A program made the position numbers and the translations under genes. A stretch of DNA of 64,000 bases. It comes from Micromonospora sediminicola (GTDB lineage Bacteria > Actinomycetota > Actinomycetes > Mycobacteriales > Micromonosporaceae). Numbering within the stretch: position 1 is the first letter of the stretch; every line of letters begins with the position of its first letter. The stretch spans positions 4,540,501 through 4,604,500 of the forward strand of contig NZ_FLRH01000003.1 of the NCBI RefSeq assembly GCF_900089585.1, written 5' to 3'. Below, piece after piece: positions 8,743 to 17,074 of this stretch. The notes under the pieces were generated by a model. The model was given only the letters and a program-made list of their open reading frames with translations. It ran no database searches and was not told where the DNA came from.

Positions 8743-11547
8743 TCAGGTGGTGGTGACGGTCAGGGACGTCGGCGGGTCGTTGGCCCCGTTCGCCGACCCG
8801 ATGAAGCCGAAGGTGGTGGACGCGCCGGCCGCCAACGCGCCGTTGTAGTCGACGTTGCGCACCGTCACGTTCGCGCCGCTCTGGCTGTGCGTGCCGCCCC
8901 AGATCTGGTTGACGACCTGGCCGTTCCGGAACGTCCAGGAGACCGTCCAGCCGCGGATCGCGGTCGCGCCGGCGGTGACGGTGACCTCGCCCTGGAAGCC
9001 ACCCGACCACGAGCCGGTCACCGCGTACGTCGCCCGGGCGCCCGAGGGCGCCGGCGAACTGGTGGTCGGCGTCGGCGTCGGCGGCGTACTCGGCGTGGGG
9101 GTGAGGGTGGGCGACGGCGTCACGCCGGGACGGGTCGCGCGGTAGGTGTGGCCGGCGCGGACGGTGAGCTGGACGACGTCCGCCTCCGGCCGGGTGGTGG
9201 CCGGCGAGCTGCCGTCGGCGGCGTCGACGAGCACGAAGCTGCCGGTGAACAGCCGGGACCGCAGTCGCAGCGTCCCGTCCCGGTCGGCGCGGACGCCGAT
9301 CTCGTCGGCCTGGCCGTTGCTCCAGGCGAGCCCGACGGTGTAGCCGCCCCGGCCGCGCAGGCCGGTCACCCGTCCGATGGGCCAGGCGCTCGGCAGCGCG
9401 GGCAGCAGGTGCAGCTCGCCGGTGTGGCTGTGCAGCAGCATCTCGGCGATGCCGGAGGTGGCGCCGAAGTTGCCGTCGATCTGGAACGGCGGGTGCAGGT
9501 CGAACATGTTCGGCGCCAGCCGGTCGGTGCGGACCAGGTCGCGCAGGAGCTTGTGGGCGCGGGCGCCGTCCTCCAGCCGCGCCCAAAAGTTGATCTTCCA
9601 GGCGAGGGACCAGCCCGTGCCGTCGTCACCCCTCAGTTCCAGGGTCTTCCGGGCGGCCTCGTACAACGCCGGGGTGCCCCGCCGGGTGATCTGGTTGCCG
9701 GGGTGCAGGCCGTACAGGTGGGACACGTGCCGGTGGGTCCGCTCGGTCTCCACCCAGTCGGCCAGCCATTCCTGGATGTTGCCGCGGGAGCCGACGCGGC
9801 TCGGCGGCAGCCGGTCCCGGGCGGTCCGCACCTGGGACCGGAAGGTGGCGTCGACGCCGAGGACCTCACCGGCCCGGGCCGCGGCGTCGAACAGGTCACG
9901 CAGGATCTGGTTGTCCATCGTGGGTCCCGCGCAGACGCTGGCGTTCGCGTGGTGCGGCAGCTCCGGGGAGTTCGACGGGTTCGTCACCAGGTAACTGAGC
10001 GTCGGATGGGCGACCAGGGTGTCGAGGAAGAACTGGGCGGCGCCCTTCAGGGCCGGATAGTTGGCCGAAAGGAAGCCGAGGTCGCCGGTGAACAGGTAGT
10101 GGTCCCAGATGAGGGTGCTCAGCCAGGCGCCGCCGGTCTGCCACATGCCCCACAGCGCGCCGTCGACGACGGAGGCGCCCCGCCAGGCGTCGGTGTTGTG
10201 GTGGGTGACCCAACCGCCGGCCCCGTACTGCGCCTGCGCGACCCGGGCCCCGGTGACCGCCAGGTCCCTGACCATGTCGAAGACGGGCAGGAAGCACTCG
10301 GACAGGTTCGTGGTGTCGGCCGGCCAGTAGTTCATCGGCAGGTTGGCGTTGATCGTGTATTTCGAGTCCCAGGCCGGGGCCAGCGAGTCGTTCCAGATGC
10401 CCTGGAGGTTGGCCGGCTGGGTGCCCGGGCGGGAGCAGGAGATCAGCAGATAGCGTCCGTACTGGAACAGCAGCGCGGCGAACTGCGGATCGTCGCTGGT
10501 CGCGTGCTGGGCGATCCGTACGTCGGTCGGTTGGTCGGCCGCGGCGGTGCGTCCCAGGTCGATGCTGACGCGGCGGAACAGCGCCTGGTAGTCGGCGAGG
10601 TGGCGGCTGCGCAGCTGGTCGACGGCGACGGTCCGGGCGGCGGCGAGCCGGTTGCGGGCGATGCCCTGGTAGTCCCCGTTGACGGTGCGGTAGTTGACGT
10701 AGCTGGAGCCGATCGAGATCAGCATGGTCACGCTGGTGGCGCCGGAGACCCGCAGCGTGCCGCCGGAGCTGCTGACCGTGCCACCGGTCGCGGCGGCGTG
10801 GGCCAGGGCGAGGAAACGCACCGAGCCGGTGACGCCCTCCATGGAGCCGGAGACGCCGTCGAGTCCGATGGTCGTGCCGTCCGGGCTCGACACGGTGGTC
10901 CGCTGCGGACTGTCGAACGTGGCGGAGAACGTGATCGCGTCGGCCCGGTCGGCGGTCAGCCGGACCACGATCACCTGGTCGGCCGCGCTGGCGAAGACCT
11001 CCCGCTGGTGCCGTACGCCGCCCCGCACATAGGTGGTGGTCACCGTGGCGGTGGCGAGGTCGAGGGTCCGCCGGTACTGGGTCGCCCCGTCGGCCGAGCC
11101 GAAGGCGAGCCGGAGGTTGCCCACGGTCTGGTAGGCGAGCTGGCCACCCGGGCTGCCCATCATGGTCTGGTTGATCAGGTCCTGCGCCGAGGTCCACTGG
11201 TCGGCGAAGACCCGCCGCCGGATCTCGGCCAGGTTGGCCGCGCCCCGGGTGTTGGCCGAGTCGTAGGGGCCGCCGGCCCAGACGGTGTCCTCGTTGAGCT
11301 GCAGCCGTTCGGTGTCGATGTTGCCGAACACCATCGCGCCGAGACGCCCGTTGCCGATCGGCAGCGCGCGGAGCCAGTCGGTGCCGGCCGGCTCGTCGTA
11401 CCAGAGGGCCAGGTCGTCGGCGGCCAGCGCCTCCGGTGGCGCGGCCGAGCCGGCGCGGGCGGCGGCGGTCCAGGCCGCCGGCAGCAGCGCGGCGCCGCTC
11501 CCGGCCGCCGCGGCCTTGATGACGTTCCTTCGGGTCACTTCGGACAT
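8743..11547 (-). CDS. Secreted GH95 alpha-L-fucosidase/galactosidase with C-terminal CBM2
   Basis: A 934-residue exported glycosidase. The N-terminus carries a Tat-type signal (TRRNVIK followed by a hydrophobic stretch and AAARAG). The GH95 catalytic part shows LWYDEPAGTDWLRALPIGNG, ANLPMNYWPADTTNLSE, TNPSNSPE (expected acid) and FQIDGNFGATSG (expected catalytic Asp). A Thr/Pro/Ser linker at about 805-838 joins a family 2 cellulose/xylan-binding module (839-934) with GWTVSWTF and NGALAAGASTTFGF. The Cys pair that normally closes CBM2 is absent. It probably removes L-fucose or L-galactose from plant polysaccharides such as xyloglucan. A perfect LacI-type palindrome lies 41 bp upstream. Confidence 0.9.
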   Translation of the reverse strand: MSEVTRRNVIKAAAAGSGAALLPAAWTAAARAGSAAPPEALAADDLALWYDEPAGTDWLRALPIGNGRLGAMVFGNIDTERLQLNEDTVWAGGPYDSANTRGAANLAEIRRRVFADQWTSAQDLINQTMMGSPGGQLAYQTVGNLRLAFGSADGATQYRRTLDLATATVTTTYVRGGVRHQREVFASAADQVIVVRLTADRADAITFSATFDSPQRTTVSSPDGTTIGLDGVSGSMEGVTGSVRFLALAHAAATGGTVSSSGGTLRVSGATSVTMLISIGSSYVNYRTVNGDYQGIARNRLAAARTVAVDQLRSRHLADYQALFRRVSIDLGRTAAADQPTDVRIAQHATSDDPQFAALLFQYGRYLLISCSRPGTQPANLQGIWNDSLAPAWDSKYTINANLPMNYWPADTTNLSECFLPVFDMVRDLAVTGARVAQAQYGAGGWVTHHNTDAWRGASVVDGALWGMWQTGGAWLSTLIWDHYLFTGDLGFLSANYPALKGAAQFFLDTLVAHPTLSYLVTNPSNSPELPHHANASVCAGPTMDNQILRDLFDAAARAGEVLGVDATFRSQVRTARDRLPPSRVGSRGNIQEWLADWVETERTHRHVSHLYGLHPGNQITRRGTPALYEAARKTLELRGDDGTGWSLAWKINFWARLEDGARAHKLLRDLVRTDRLAPNMFDLHPPFQIDGNFGATSGIAEMLLHSHTGELHLLPALPSAWPIGRVTGLRGRGGYTVGLAWSNGQADEIGVRADRDGTLRLRSRLFTGSFVLVDAADGSSPATTRPEADVVQLTVRAGHTYRATRPGVTPSPTLTPTPSTPPTPTPTTSSPAPSGARATYAVTGSWSGGFQGEVTVTAGATAIRGWTVSWTFRNGQVVNQIWGGTHSQSGANVTVRNVDYNGALAAGASTTFGFIGSANGANDPPTSLTVTTT

Positions 11548-11587
11548 GGTCTCTCCAGGTCACGCGGATCAGAGACGGGTGGGGTCG

Positions 11588-11603
11588 CTGTTAGCGCTAA
11601 CAG
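11588..11603. promoter_or_regulatory. LacI-family operator in front of GH95 gene
   Basis: A perfect 16-bp palindrome, CTGTTAGCGCTAACAG, with the central CG typical of LacI/GalR/catabolite-control operators (TGTTAGCGCTAACA fits the TG-N4-CG-N4-CA pattern). It lies 41 bp before the GH95 start, where a repressor would block the promoter. No LacI-family gene is in the window, so the regulator acts from elsewhere. Confidence 0.75.
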
Positions 11604-11711
11604 GCGTTGCCCACGCGCCCCTCACGCTCACCTGCCCGATGTCTGCGCCCGAGCTCCCGTACGCGCGCCACATCTGCTGATATGGACTGTCGTGGATGAG
11701 AACACCGGTCG

Positions 11712-12719
11712 TCAAGGAGCGGGAACGGGTTCTGCGAACGTTGCCGCCCCTGCCCCCGGGTCGACCCGGCGGGCCGACCGCGGCGCCGGACCGACCGGCC
11801 GGCCCACCCGGGTCACGTGCAGGATGCGCCCGGGCTCGACGTCCAGCAGCGCGCCGAGCGCGTCGCGGCTGCCGGCGACGTCGACGAGCTGGCTCAGCGG
11901 ATGCGCCGCCAGCCCGGCCGCCTGCACCGTCAGCCACACCCGCAGCAGCACCCGTCCGAACTCGACCTGCCCGGCCGGGTCCAGGTCGGCCGGCGCGACC
12001 AGCGCCAGCAACGCTCCCCCACGCGCCAGCGGGTCACCGCCGGCGGCGGCGAGCGCCCGCGGCAGTCCCAGCGGCCGCAGCACCGGGTACGCGGCCAGTG
12101 CCGCCCGCAGCCCGACGGCCGCCGGCCGGGACAACCCGAGACACCTGTCGGTCAGCCCGTCCGCCCGGTAGTCCCGACGAGCCGGATCGAGGCGCAGCCA
12201 CCGCCGCAGCTCCGCCACGACCGCCGGGTCCCCGTACACGTGACGGTCGGCGGCGCGCAGCAACGCGCCGACCCGCCCCCCGTCCGGGACCACGTGGACC
12301 GCGCCGCCGGACCGACGGGCGACGGCGTCCACGGCCGCGATCACGTCGGCGTCCGGCCCGTCGGTGAACCGGCCCCGGTCGGTCCGCCGGTCCCACACCT
12401 CCGGGGTGCGGAACGGCGTCCGGTACGGGTGCCGCGCCGGGCGCAGCCGGCCCACCCGCCGGTCGGCGGCGTCGAGGTCGGCGACCCAGTCCAGCCGCAG
12501 CCCCGCGTCGGCGGCGACGATCAGGCAGGTCTCCACGAACGCGCCCAGCGACAGCCGCAGGTCCCGCCCGGTCGGGTCGCCGGCCGGCAGCGCGTCGGTC
12601 GGGTCCCAGCCCACGGTAACCGCCCACCGCTCGTAGCGCAGCCGCCAGGGTTGGGTGTTGTGCGCGCTGGGGGCCCGCCAGCACAGCGGCTCCAGCGCGC
12701 GGAACACGGCGAGGTCCAT
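11712..12719 (-). CDS. Nitroreductase-like flavoprotein (Acg-type)
   Basis: A 335-residue protein opening MDLAVFRALEPLCWRAPSAHNTQPW; the R-A-P-S-A-H-N-T-Q-P-W segment is the FMN-binding signature of nitroreductase-like proteins of the Acg group. A second FMN-type region near the end reads LTVQAAGLAAHPLSQLVDV. The start at 12719 is separated from the upstream GNAT stop by one base, so it is the last gene of a four-gene operon (15815 to 11712). Acg-type proteins lack clear nitroreductase activity, and some family members oxidise peptide-bound or small-molecule substrates; here the role is open. Confidence 0.75.
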   Translation of the reverse strand: MDLAVFRALEPLCWRAPSAHNTQPWRLRYERWAVTVGWDPTDALPAGDPTGRDLRLSLGAFVETCLIVAADAGLRLDWVADLDAADRRVGRLRPARHPYRTPFRTPEVWDRRTDRGRFTDGPDADVIAAVDAVARRSGGAVHVVPDGGRVGALLRAADRHVYGDPAVVAELRRWLRLDPARRDYRADGLTDRCLGLSRPAAVGLRAALAAYPVLRPLGLPRALAAAGGDPLARGGALLALVAPADLDPAGQVEFGRVLLRVWLTVQAAGLAAHPLSQLVDVAGSRDALGALLDVEPGRILHVTRVGRPVGPAPRSARRVDPGAGAATFAEPVPAP

Positions 12720-12720
12720 G

Positions 12721-13803
12721 TCAGCGCTCCCGGGCGTAGAAGGTGTAACCGTGCAGCGGCCGGCCGCCGAGCCGCCGGAACTGGGCCGCCGACGCCGGGT
12801 TGTCCCGCCCGACGTAGGTGCTGCGCAGCGCCGTGTAGCCGCCGGCACGCAGGTGGTGGTGCAGATGCGCGGAGAGCAGCCGCTGGTAACCGCGCCCCTG
12901 GAACTCCGGCAGCACACCCTTGACGATCAGCACCGCCTCCCGGCGGTACCGGCGACGGGTGGCCAGCAGCCGCAGCTGGTTGACCGGGTGCAGGTCGCCG
13001 CGCACCGCGACCAGGAACTCGCTGATGTCGGGCAGGCAGAGCACGAACGCCACCGGCCGCCCGTCCCGGGTCAGGTAGAGCAACAGCGACTCGTCCAGCA
13101 GGTGGGCCAGTCCGTCGGTCTGCCGGCGCAACTGCGCCGCCGAGATCGGCGTGTAGTAGCCGAGCTGGGCGAACGAGTCGTTCAGCATCCCGCGCAGCAG
13201 GTCGAGCTGCGCGTCCAACCGCCGCACGTCCCCCCGGTGCAGGTCCAGCCGCGCGCCGTCGGGCTGCACGCCCGGCTCGGGCGGCGGCCCGTCCGGCGCC
13301 GGGACCGGACAGATCCAGGTGTCGGAGACGAACCGACGGGTGAACCCGTACGCCTCGTAGGCGGCCGGGTAGCCCGGCGGGTTCCAGGCGCTGTCCACGA
13401 ACCCCCGGTCGTCGAACCCGGAGGTGATCACCCCACCGGCCTGGTTGGGCAGCAGCGCCACCGGCCCGAACAGCAGGTCCCGGTCGGCGGCGGCGTGCCC
13501 GGCGATCGCGTCGAACAGCGGCTCGGCGGCCGGCCCGGCGAACTCGGTCAGCCCGAACAGCTGGCACCGCCGGCCGAGCTTCGCGTCCAGGTCCGCGTCG
13601 GTGTGCAGGGTGGTGCGGGCGACCACCGTGCCGGTGGCGTCGCGCAACACGTACATCGGCACGCCGTCGCGCCACCAGCGGCGGATCTGCTGGCGCGGGG
13701 TCGGCACGTAGCGGGGCTCGCCCGCGTACAGCCGGTCGGTCAGGGCGACGAAGTCCCGCAGGCCACGCCGGTCGGTGACCCGCGCGAACCGGTGGCCGCT
13801 CAC
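12721..13803 (-). CDS. GNAT-fold N-acyltransferase-like protein
   Basis: A 360-residue protein with a C-terminal GNAT-like core: VKGVLPEFQGRGYQRLLSAHLHHHL matches the acyl-CoA pyrophosphate loop (Q/R-x-x-G-x-G/A), followed by STYVGRDNPASAAQFRRLGGRP, the usual N-x-x-S-x-x-x-x-x-R-G-x motif. The N-terminal half (RFARVTDRRGLRDFVALTDRLY...PRYVPTPRQQIRRW) resembles proteins annotated as GNAT plus an unknown domain. The GTG start at 13803 overlaps the previous stop by 4 bp (GTGA), implying translational coupling. It is the third gene of the ligase/monooxygenase-like/GNAT/nitroreductase-like operon. Confidence 0.75.
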   Translation of the reverse strand: MSGHRFARVTDRRGLRDFVALTDRLYAGEPRYVPTPRQQIRRWWRDGVPMYVLRDATGTVVARTTLHTDADLDAKLGRRCQLFGLTEFAGPAAEPLFDAIAGHAAADRDLLFGPVALLPNQAGGVITSGFDDRGFVDSAWNPPGYPAAYEAYGFTRRFVSDTWICPVPAPDGPPPEPGVQPDGARLDLHRGDVRRLDAQLDLLRGMLNDSFAQLGYYTPISAAQLRRQTDGLAHLLDESLLLYLTRDGRPVAFVLCLPDISEFLVAVRGDLHPVNQLRLLATRRRYRREAVLIVKGVLPEFQGRGYQRLLSAHLHHHLRAGGYTALRSTYVGRDNPASAAQFRRLGGRPLHGYTFYARER

Positions 13804-14240
13804 CGGCGTACCGCCGGCCCGGTCGTCTCCGCGCCCAGCGGCGTGAAGGTGTCGATGTGGCCCATCGCGCCGTCCTCGGCCCGCCACGCCCCGTTGGAGT
13901 AGCCGTCCGGGGAGGCGGTGTAGAGCCGGATGAACCCGGCGGTCGCGTTGCGGGTGCCGTCGGTCAGCCACGTCATCAGCCGCCGGTGGTGGCGGGTGCG
14001 GGCGAAGCGCAGCATCGCGTCCCGGTCGGTGAAGAACGCGATCGTGCCGAGCGTGAGCGGGAACTGCCAGTAGACGGTGTGCCAGCAGTAGCCGGACATC
14101 CGGCGCATGTCCCTAACCATCCGGAACCAGTCGGGGGCCAGCCGCAGCAGCACCAGCGGGTTCGCGTAGCGGGTGCCGCCGATGAACATCGCGCCGGCGC
14201 GGGCCTGCGCCGGGGCGCGGGAGAAGTCACGGGTACGCAC
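13800..14240 (-). CDS. Small monooxygenase-like (dimeric alpha-beta barrel) protein
   Basis: A 146-residue protein with no signal peptide. It contains RMSGYCWHTVYWQFPLTLG followed by FFTDRDAMLRFARTRHHRRLMTWL, resembling the DUF4188/spheroidene-monooxygenase-like group of ferredoxin-fold proteins, with a characteristic Cys-Trp-His. The start lies 3 bp after the upstream ligase stop at 14244, so it is cotranscribed. In such operons these proteins are presumed to act in specialised metabolism, but I cannot assign a reaction. Confidence 0.6.
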   Translation of the reverse strand: MRTRDFSRAPAQARAGAMFIGGTRYANPLVLLRLAPDWFRMVRDMRRMSGYCWHTVYWQFPLTLGTIAFFTDRDAMLRFARTRHHRRLMTWLTDGTRNATAGFIRLYTASPDGYSNGAWRAEDGAMGHIDTFTPLGAETTGPAVRR

Positions 14241-14243
14241 GGG

Positions 14244-15815
14244 TCACCTCACCAGGTAGGCGTTCTTGAGCTTCTGCTGGCCGGCGAACGGGCCGTGGTC
14301 CGCCTCGTGCAACTCCACCCGCAGGTCCCCGGCGGCCGGATCCTCCACCAGGGACTGGGCGAAGTCCCGCGACACCGAGGCCAGGTGTCGGCGTACCCCG
14401 TCGCGGCACGCGTCGGCGAGCGCGGCGCGCTGCGCGGCGGCCAGCGGGCGGCGCAGCTCGACGTGGATCACCGGCCGGGTCTCCAGCGCCGCGTCCTCGT
14501 GCAACGCCAGGCAGAACCGGCTGATCTGGGCGGCGTGCGGGTTGCCGGTGTACAGGCCGTACTCGACGTCCTGCGGGTAGAGGTTCGCGCCCAGGTAGGA
14601 CACCGTGGAGTCGGCGCGGCCGAACAGCAGCAGCACCGGCAGCGTCATCCGTTCCTCGGCCACCGCGGTGCGGAACTCGGCCCGGCGCACCGGGTCGGCC
14701 GCCGCCAGCTCGACGATCCGCCGGTACGGCACCAGCAGCGCCTCGTCGCCCACGTTGTAGCGCAGCCGGGGCTGGAGCACGTGCGGGCCGGTCACGGTGC
14801 AGACCAGCTCCCGCCGCTCGTTGGTCTCCAGCCAGGTGGCGAACGGGTTGTACTGGAACACCATCGGCAGCCGCTGCTCCCCGGGGCCGAGCAACTCCGC
14901 GCGCAGCGCGGCGTCGGTGCGCAGGCGCCGTCGCAGCCAGACCGTGAACCGGGTCTCCGCGCCGATGCCGATGGTCAGGTCCGACGCGCCGTACGCCGAG
15001 CGCACCCGCACGAACCGCTGCTCCAGGTAGTCGCGCAGCGCCTCGGTCATCCCCTCCCCGCCGCAGCTGCCGAAGATCCGGTACCGCGACCAGGGGAAGT
15101 CCTCGGCGTCCAGCCGGTCCCGCAGGTGCTTGAGGAACGGCGGGTACGCGGTGACCAGGTAGTCGAAGTCCGGGCCGAACTCCCGCAGCGTGTCGACGAT
15201 CTTCCCGAGGTCCGGGCCGGTGTTCTTCACCACCGCGATCCGGGCCATCGCCGCGCCGGTCGTGGTCCCGGTCGCCCAGGCCCCCATCGAGTACGCGTTG
15301 ATCACGAACGGTCGGCGCATCGGGAACGCCAGCCCGGTGTAGCCGGCGATGTCCCGGTGCACCGCCCGCAGCTCCCGCTCGCCGCGCGGCCAGTTGAACG
15401 GCCGCCCCGACGACCCGGCCGACTCGTCGACCACCACCCCCTGTCGCGGCAGTCGCCCCCGCCAGCACCGCGCGGCGGCGGCGTGCGCCACCACGTACCC
15501 GAGCTTGTCGGTCTCCGGGAAATCCCGCAGCCGGCGGCGGACGCCGGCCGGGCGGGCCCGCAGGAACGCCCGGTAGGCCGGCACCCGCCGGGCCGCCCGC
15601 ACACAGGTCGCCCGCGCGTTCGCCTCGGCGAGCCCGTCGAGCAGCGGGTGGTGGTGCCGGGCCAGCCACCGCCAGCCCGCCGGACGGCGGCCGACGAGCC
15701 GGACCAGCGCCGCGACCACCCGGGCCACGAGCGACAGCGCGGCCACGGCGGGCATCGGCGTCTCGACGGTACGCAGGACGGCGGGTCGGTGCAGCGTCTC
15801 GGCCATGCCCAGCAT
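14244..15815 (-). CDS. AMP-forming ligase, phenylacetate-CoA ligase/CapK-like
   Basis: A 523-residue member of the adenylate-forming superfamily in its PaaK/CapK branch. Motifs include the Ser/Gly-rich ATP loop VVVDESAGSSGRPFNWP, VTAYPPFLKHL, the FGSCGGEGM core, AYGASDLTIGIG, and YNVGDEALLVPY with the hinge-type Asp. The C-terminal catalytic Lys is probably in GQQKLKNAYLVR. Such enzymes activate an acid as acyl-AMP and transfer it to CoA or an amine. It is first in the operon with the monooxygenase-like, GNAT and nitroreductase-like genes. Met at 15806 is an alternative start. The substrate is unknown. Confidence 0.8.
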   Translation of the reverse strand: MLGMAETLHRPAVLRTVETPMPAVAALSLVARVVAALVRLVGRRPAGWRWLARHHHPLLDGLAEANARATCVRAARRVPAYRAFLRARPAGVRRRLRDFPETDKLGYVVAHAAAARCWRGRLPRQGVVVDESAGSSGRPFNWPRGERELRAVHRDIAGYTGLAFPMRRPFVINAYSMGAWATGTTTGAAMARIAVVKNTGPDLGKIVDTLREFGPDFDYLVTAYPPFLKHLRDRLDAEDFPWSRYRIFGSCGGEGMTEALRDYLEQRFVRVRSAYGASDLTIGIGAETRFTVWLRRRLRTDAALRAELLGPGEQRLPMVFQYNPFATWLETNERRELVCTVTGPHVLQPRLRYNVGDEALLVPYRRIVELAAADPVRRAEFRTAVAEERMTLPVLLLFGRADSTVSYLGANLYPQDVEYGLYTGNPHAAQISRFCLALHEDAALETRPVIHVELRRPLAAAQRAALADACRDGVRRHLASVSRDFAQSLVEDPAAGDLRVELHEADHGPFAGQQKLKNAYLVR

Positions 15816-15889
15816 CCTGTCGACGCCGCGTCGCCGGCGCCTGAGCCGTGCGACGGTGATCGTGCTGAGTACCCGTACCCAGCCGCCGG

Positions 15890-16942
15890 TCAGGTCGTCG
15901 GCGCGCCGTCGCGCCGCACCGGCGCGCCGAGCAGCTCATGCAGGTCGGCCTCGACGAGCGCGAGCAGATCCGCGCCGAAGGCGGTGTCGGGCGTCGCCGG
16001 CATCCGGCGCGCCACCCCGGCCAGGAGGTCGGCCACCTGCACCCGCGGGTCGTCCCGGGAGTCGGTCGTCACCAGGCCCGCCAGCGGCGACTCCTCGACC
16101 GGTCGTCCGGTGCCGTCGGCGAGGGCCCGCTGGAGGCGGCGCAGGCGGTCGGCGGTGAGCGCGCTCTGCTCGTCGTGGACCACCAGCACCCGCCGGCCGC
16201 CGCCGCTCCAGGACAGCACGGTCTCGGCCAGCGCCGGCAGCAGCGGTTCCAGCGGTGGCGGGATCGACCGGTCGTCGTCGTAGAGGCGGGCCTGGACGGC
16301 GGCCACCCGGGCCCGGTCGAGCCCGGTGAGGACGGCGTCGGCGGGCGCGTGCCGGGCCAGCGCGTCCCGCGCCCGCAGGAACCGGTCCACGCTGCCGTCG
16401 CCGGCCCGGTCCCGCCGCTTGGTCCGGAGCATGTCGACGAACGCGGCGAGGAAGGCGGTCCAGTCGGCGCCGGCCGCGTGTCCGGCGCGGTGCAGGGCGA
16501 GGGCGGCTTCCCGGCCCGCCGGGGCGAGGCGGGTGCCGGCCGCGTAGGACGGCTCGGCCAGCAGCAGGTCGACGACCCGGGTCGCCAGGAAGACCTGCTT
16601 GTCGACCAGGTGCACGTGCGCCCGCCCGCGCAGCGCCGCCAGGAACCAGTCCCGCGCCTCGACGGACTCCGGACGGCGGAGGAACTGCCGGGACTTGACC
16701 TCGTGCGGGGAGAACCGGAACCCGGCACGCAGGGACGTGAGCAGTGCGGTCGCCTCGACGGCGGTCAGGTCGACGCTCGCGTGGGCGATCACCGGGGTGG
16801 CGGGGTCGAGCAGGTTGGTGCCGGAGAACCCGGACTCGTCGCAGGCGATCTCCACCACGGGACCGGCGGGGGCGTCGGCCGGCGGCAGCCCACCCTGCAG
16901 CGGCAGCCTCGTCCCGGGTCCCACCCGCCCATGCTCGCCCAC
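15890..16942 (-). CDS. DUF3800-like RNase H-fold protein
   Basis: About 350 residues. The N-terminal EIACDESGFSG, a central VVHDEQS and a C-terminal DDPRVQVADLLAGVA give the D-E-S-G ... D-E-Q ... D-x-x-x-Q-x-A-D-L pattern of DUF3800 proteins, which are predicted RNase H-like metal nucleases. Several of these occur in defence islands, but no toxin, antitoxin or defence partner is adjacent here. I chose the GTG at 16942; a GTG at 16924 is equally possible, and neither has a strong ribosome site. Divergent from the acyl-CoA dehydrogenase. Confidence 0.65.
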   Translation of the reverse strand: MGEHGRVGPGTRLPLQGGLPPADAPAGPVVEIACDESGFSGTNLLDPATPVIAHASVDLTAVEATALLTSLRAGFRFSPHEVKSRQFLRRPESVEARDWFLAALRGRAHVHLVDKQVFLATRVVDLLLAEPSYAAGTRLAPAGREAALALHRAGHAAGADWTAFLAAFVDMLRTKRRDRAGDGSVDRFLRARDALARHAPADAVLTGLDRARVAAVQARLYDDDRSIPPPLEPLLPALAETVLSWSGGGRRVLVVHDEQSALTADRLRRLQRALADGTGRPVEESPLAGLVTTDSRDDPRVQVADLLAGVARRMPATPDTAFGADLLALVEADLHELLGAPVRRDGAPTT

Positions 16943-17074
16943 GCGCCCCGGATCGGTCCAGGGGATTGCCGCCCGTCCCGGGACACGACGGCCGGAACCG
17001 GGCGACGCGTTCGTGATCACACTCACCGCGTCGCGGACGTGGCCGCAACCGTTGAACGGGTACGACAGGTAACC

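Noticed and set aside
8887..12171. A 1094-codon open frame on the + strand
   Set aside because: It lies antisense to the GH95 and nitroreductase-like genes, is a low-complexity Gly/Arg/Val string without motifs, and its length reflects the scarcity of stop codons in high-GC shadow frames.
15890..16942. A defence island around the DUF3800-like gene
   Set aside because: Neighbours are metabolic genes (AMP ligase, acyl-CoA dehydrogenase), with no toxin, nuclease partner, integrase or repeat nearby.
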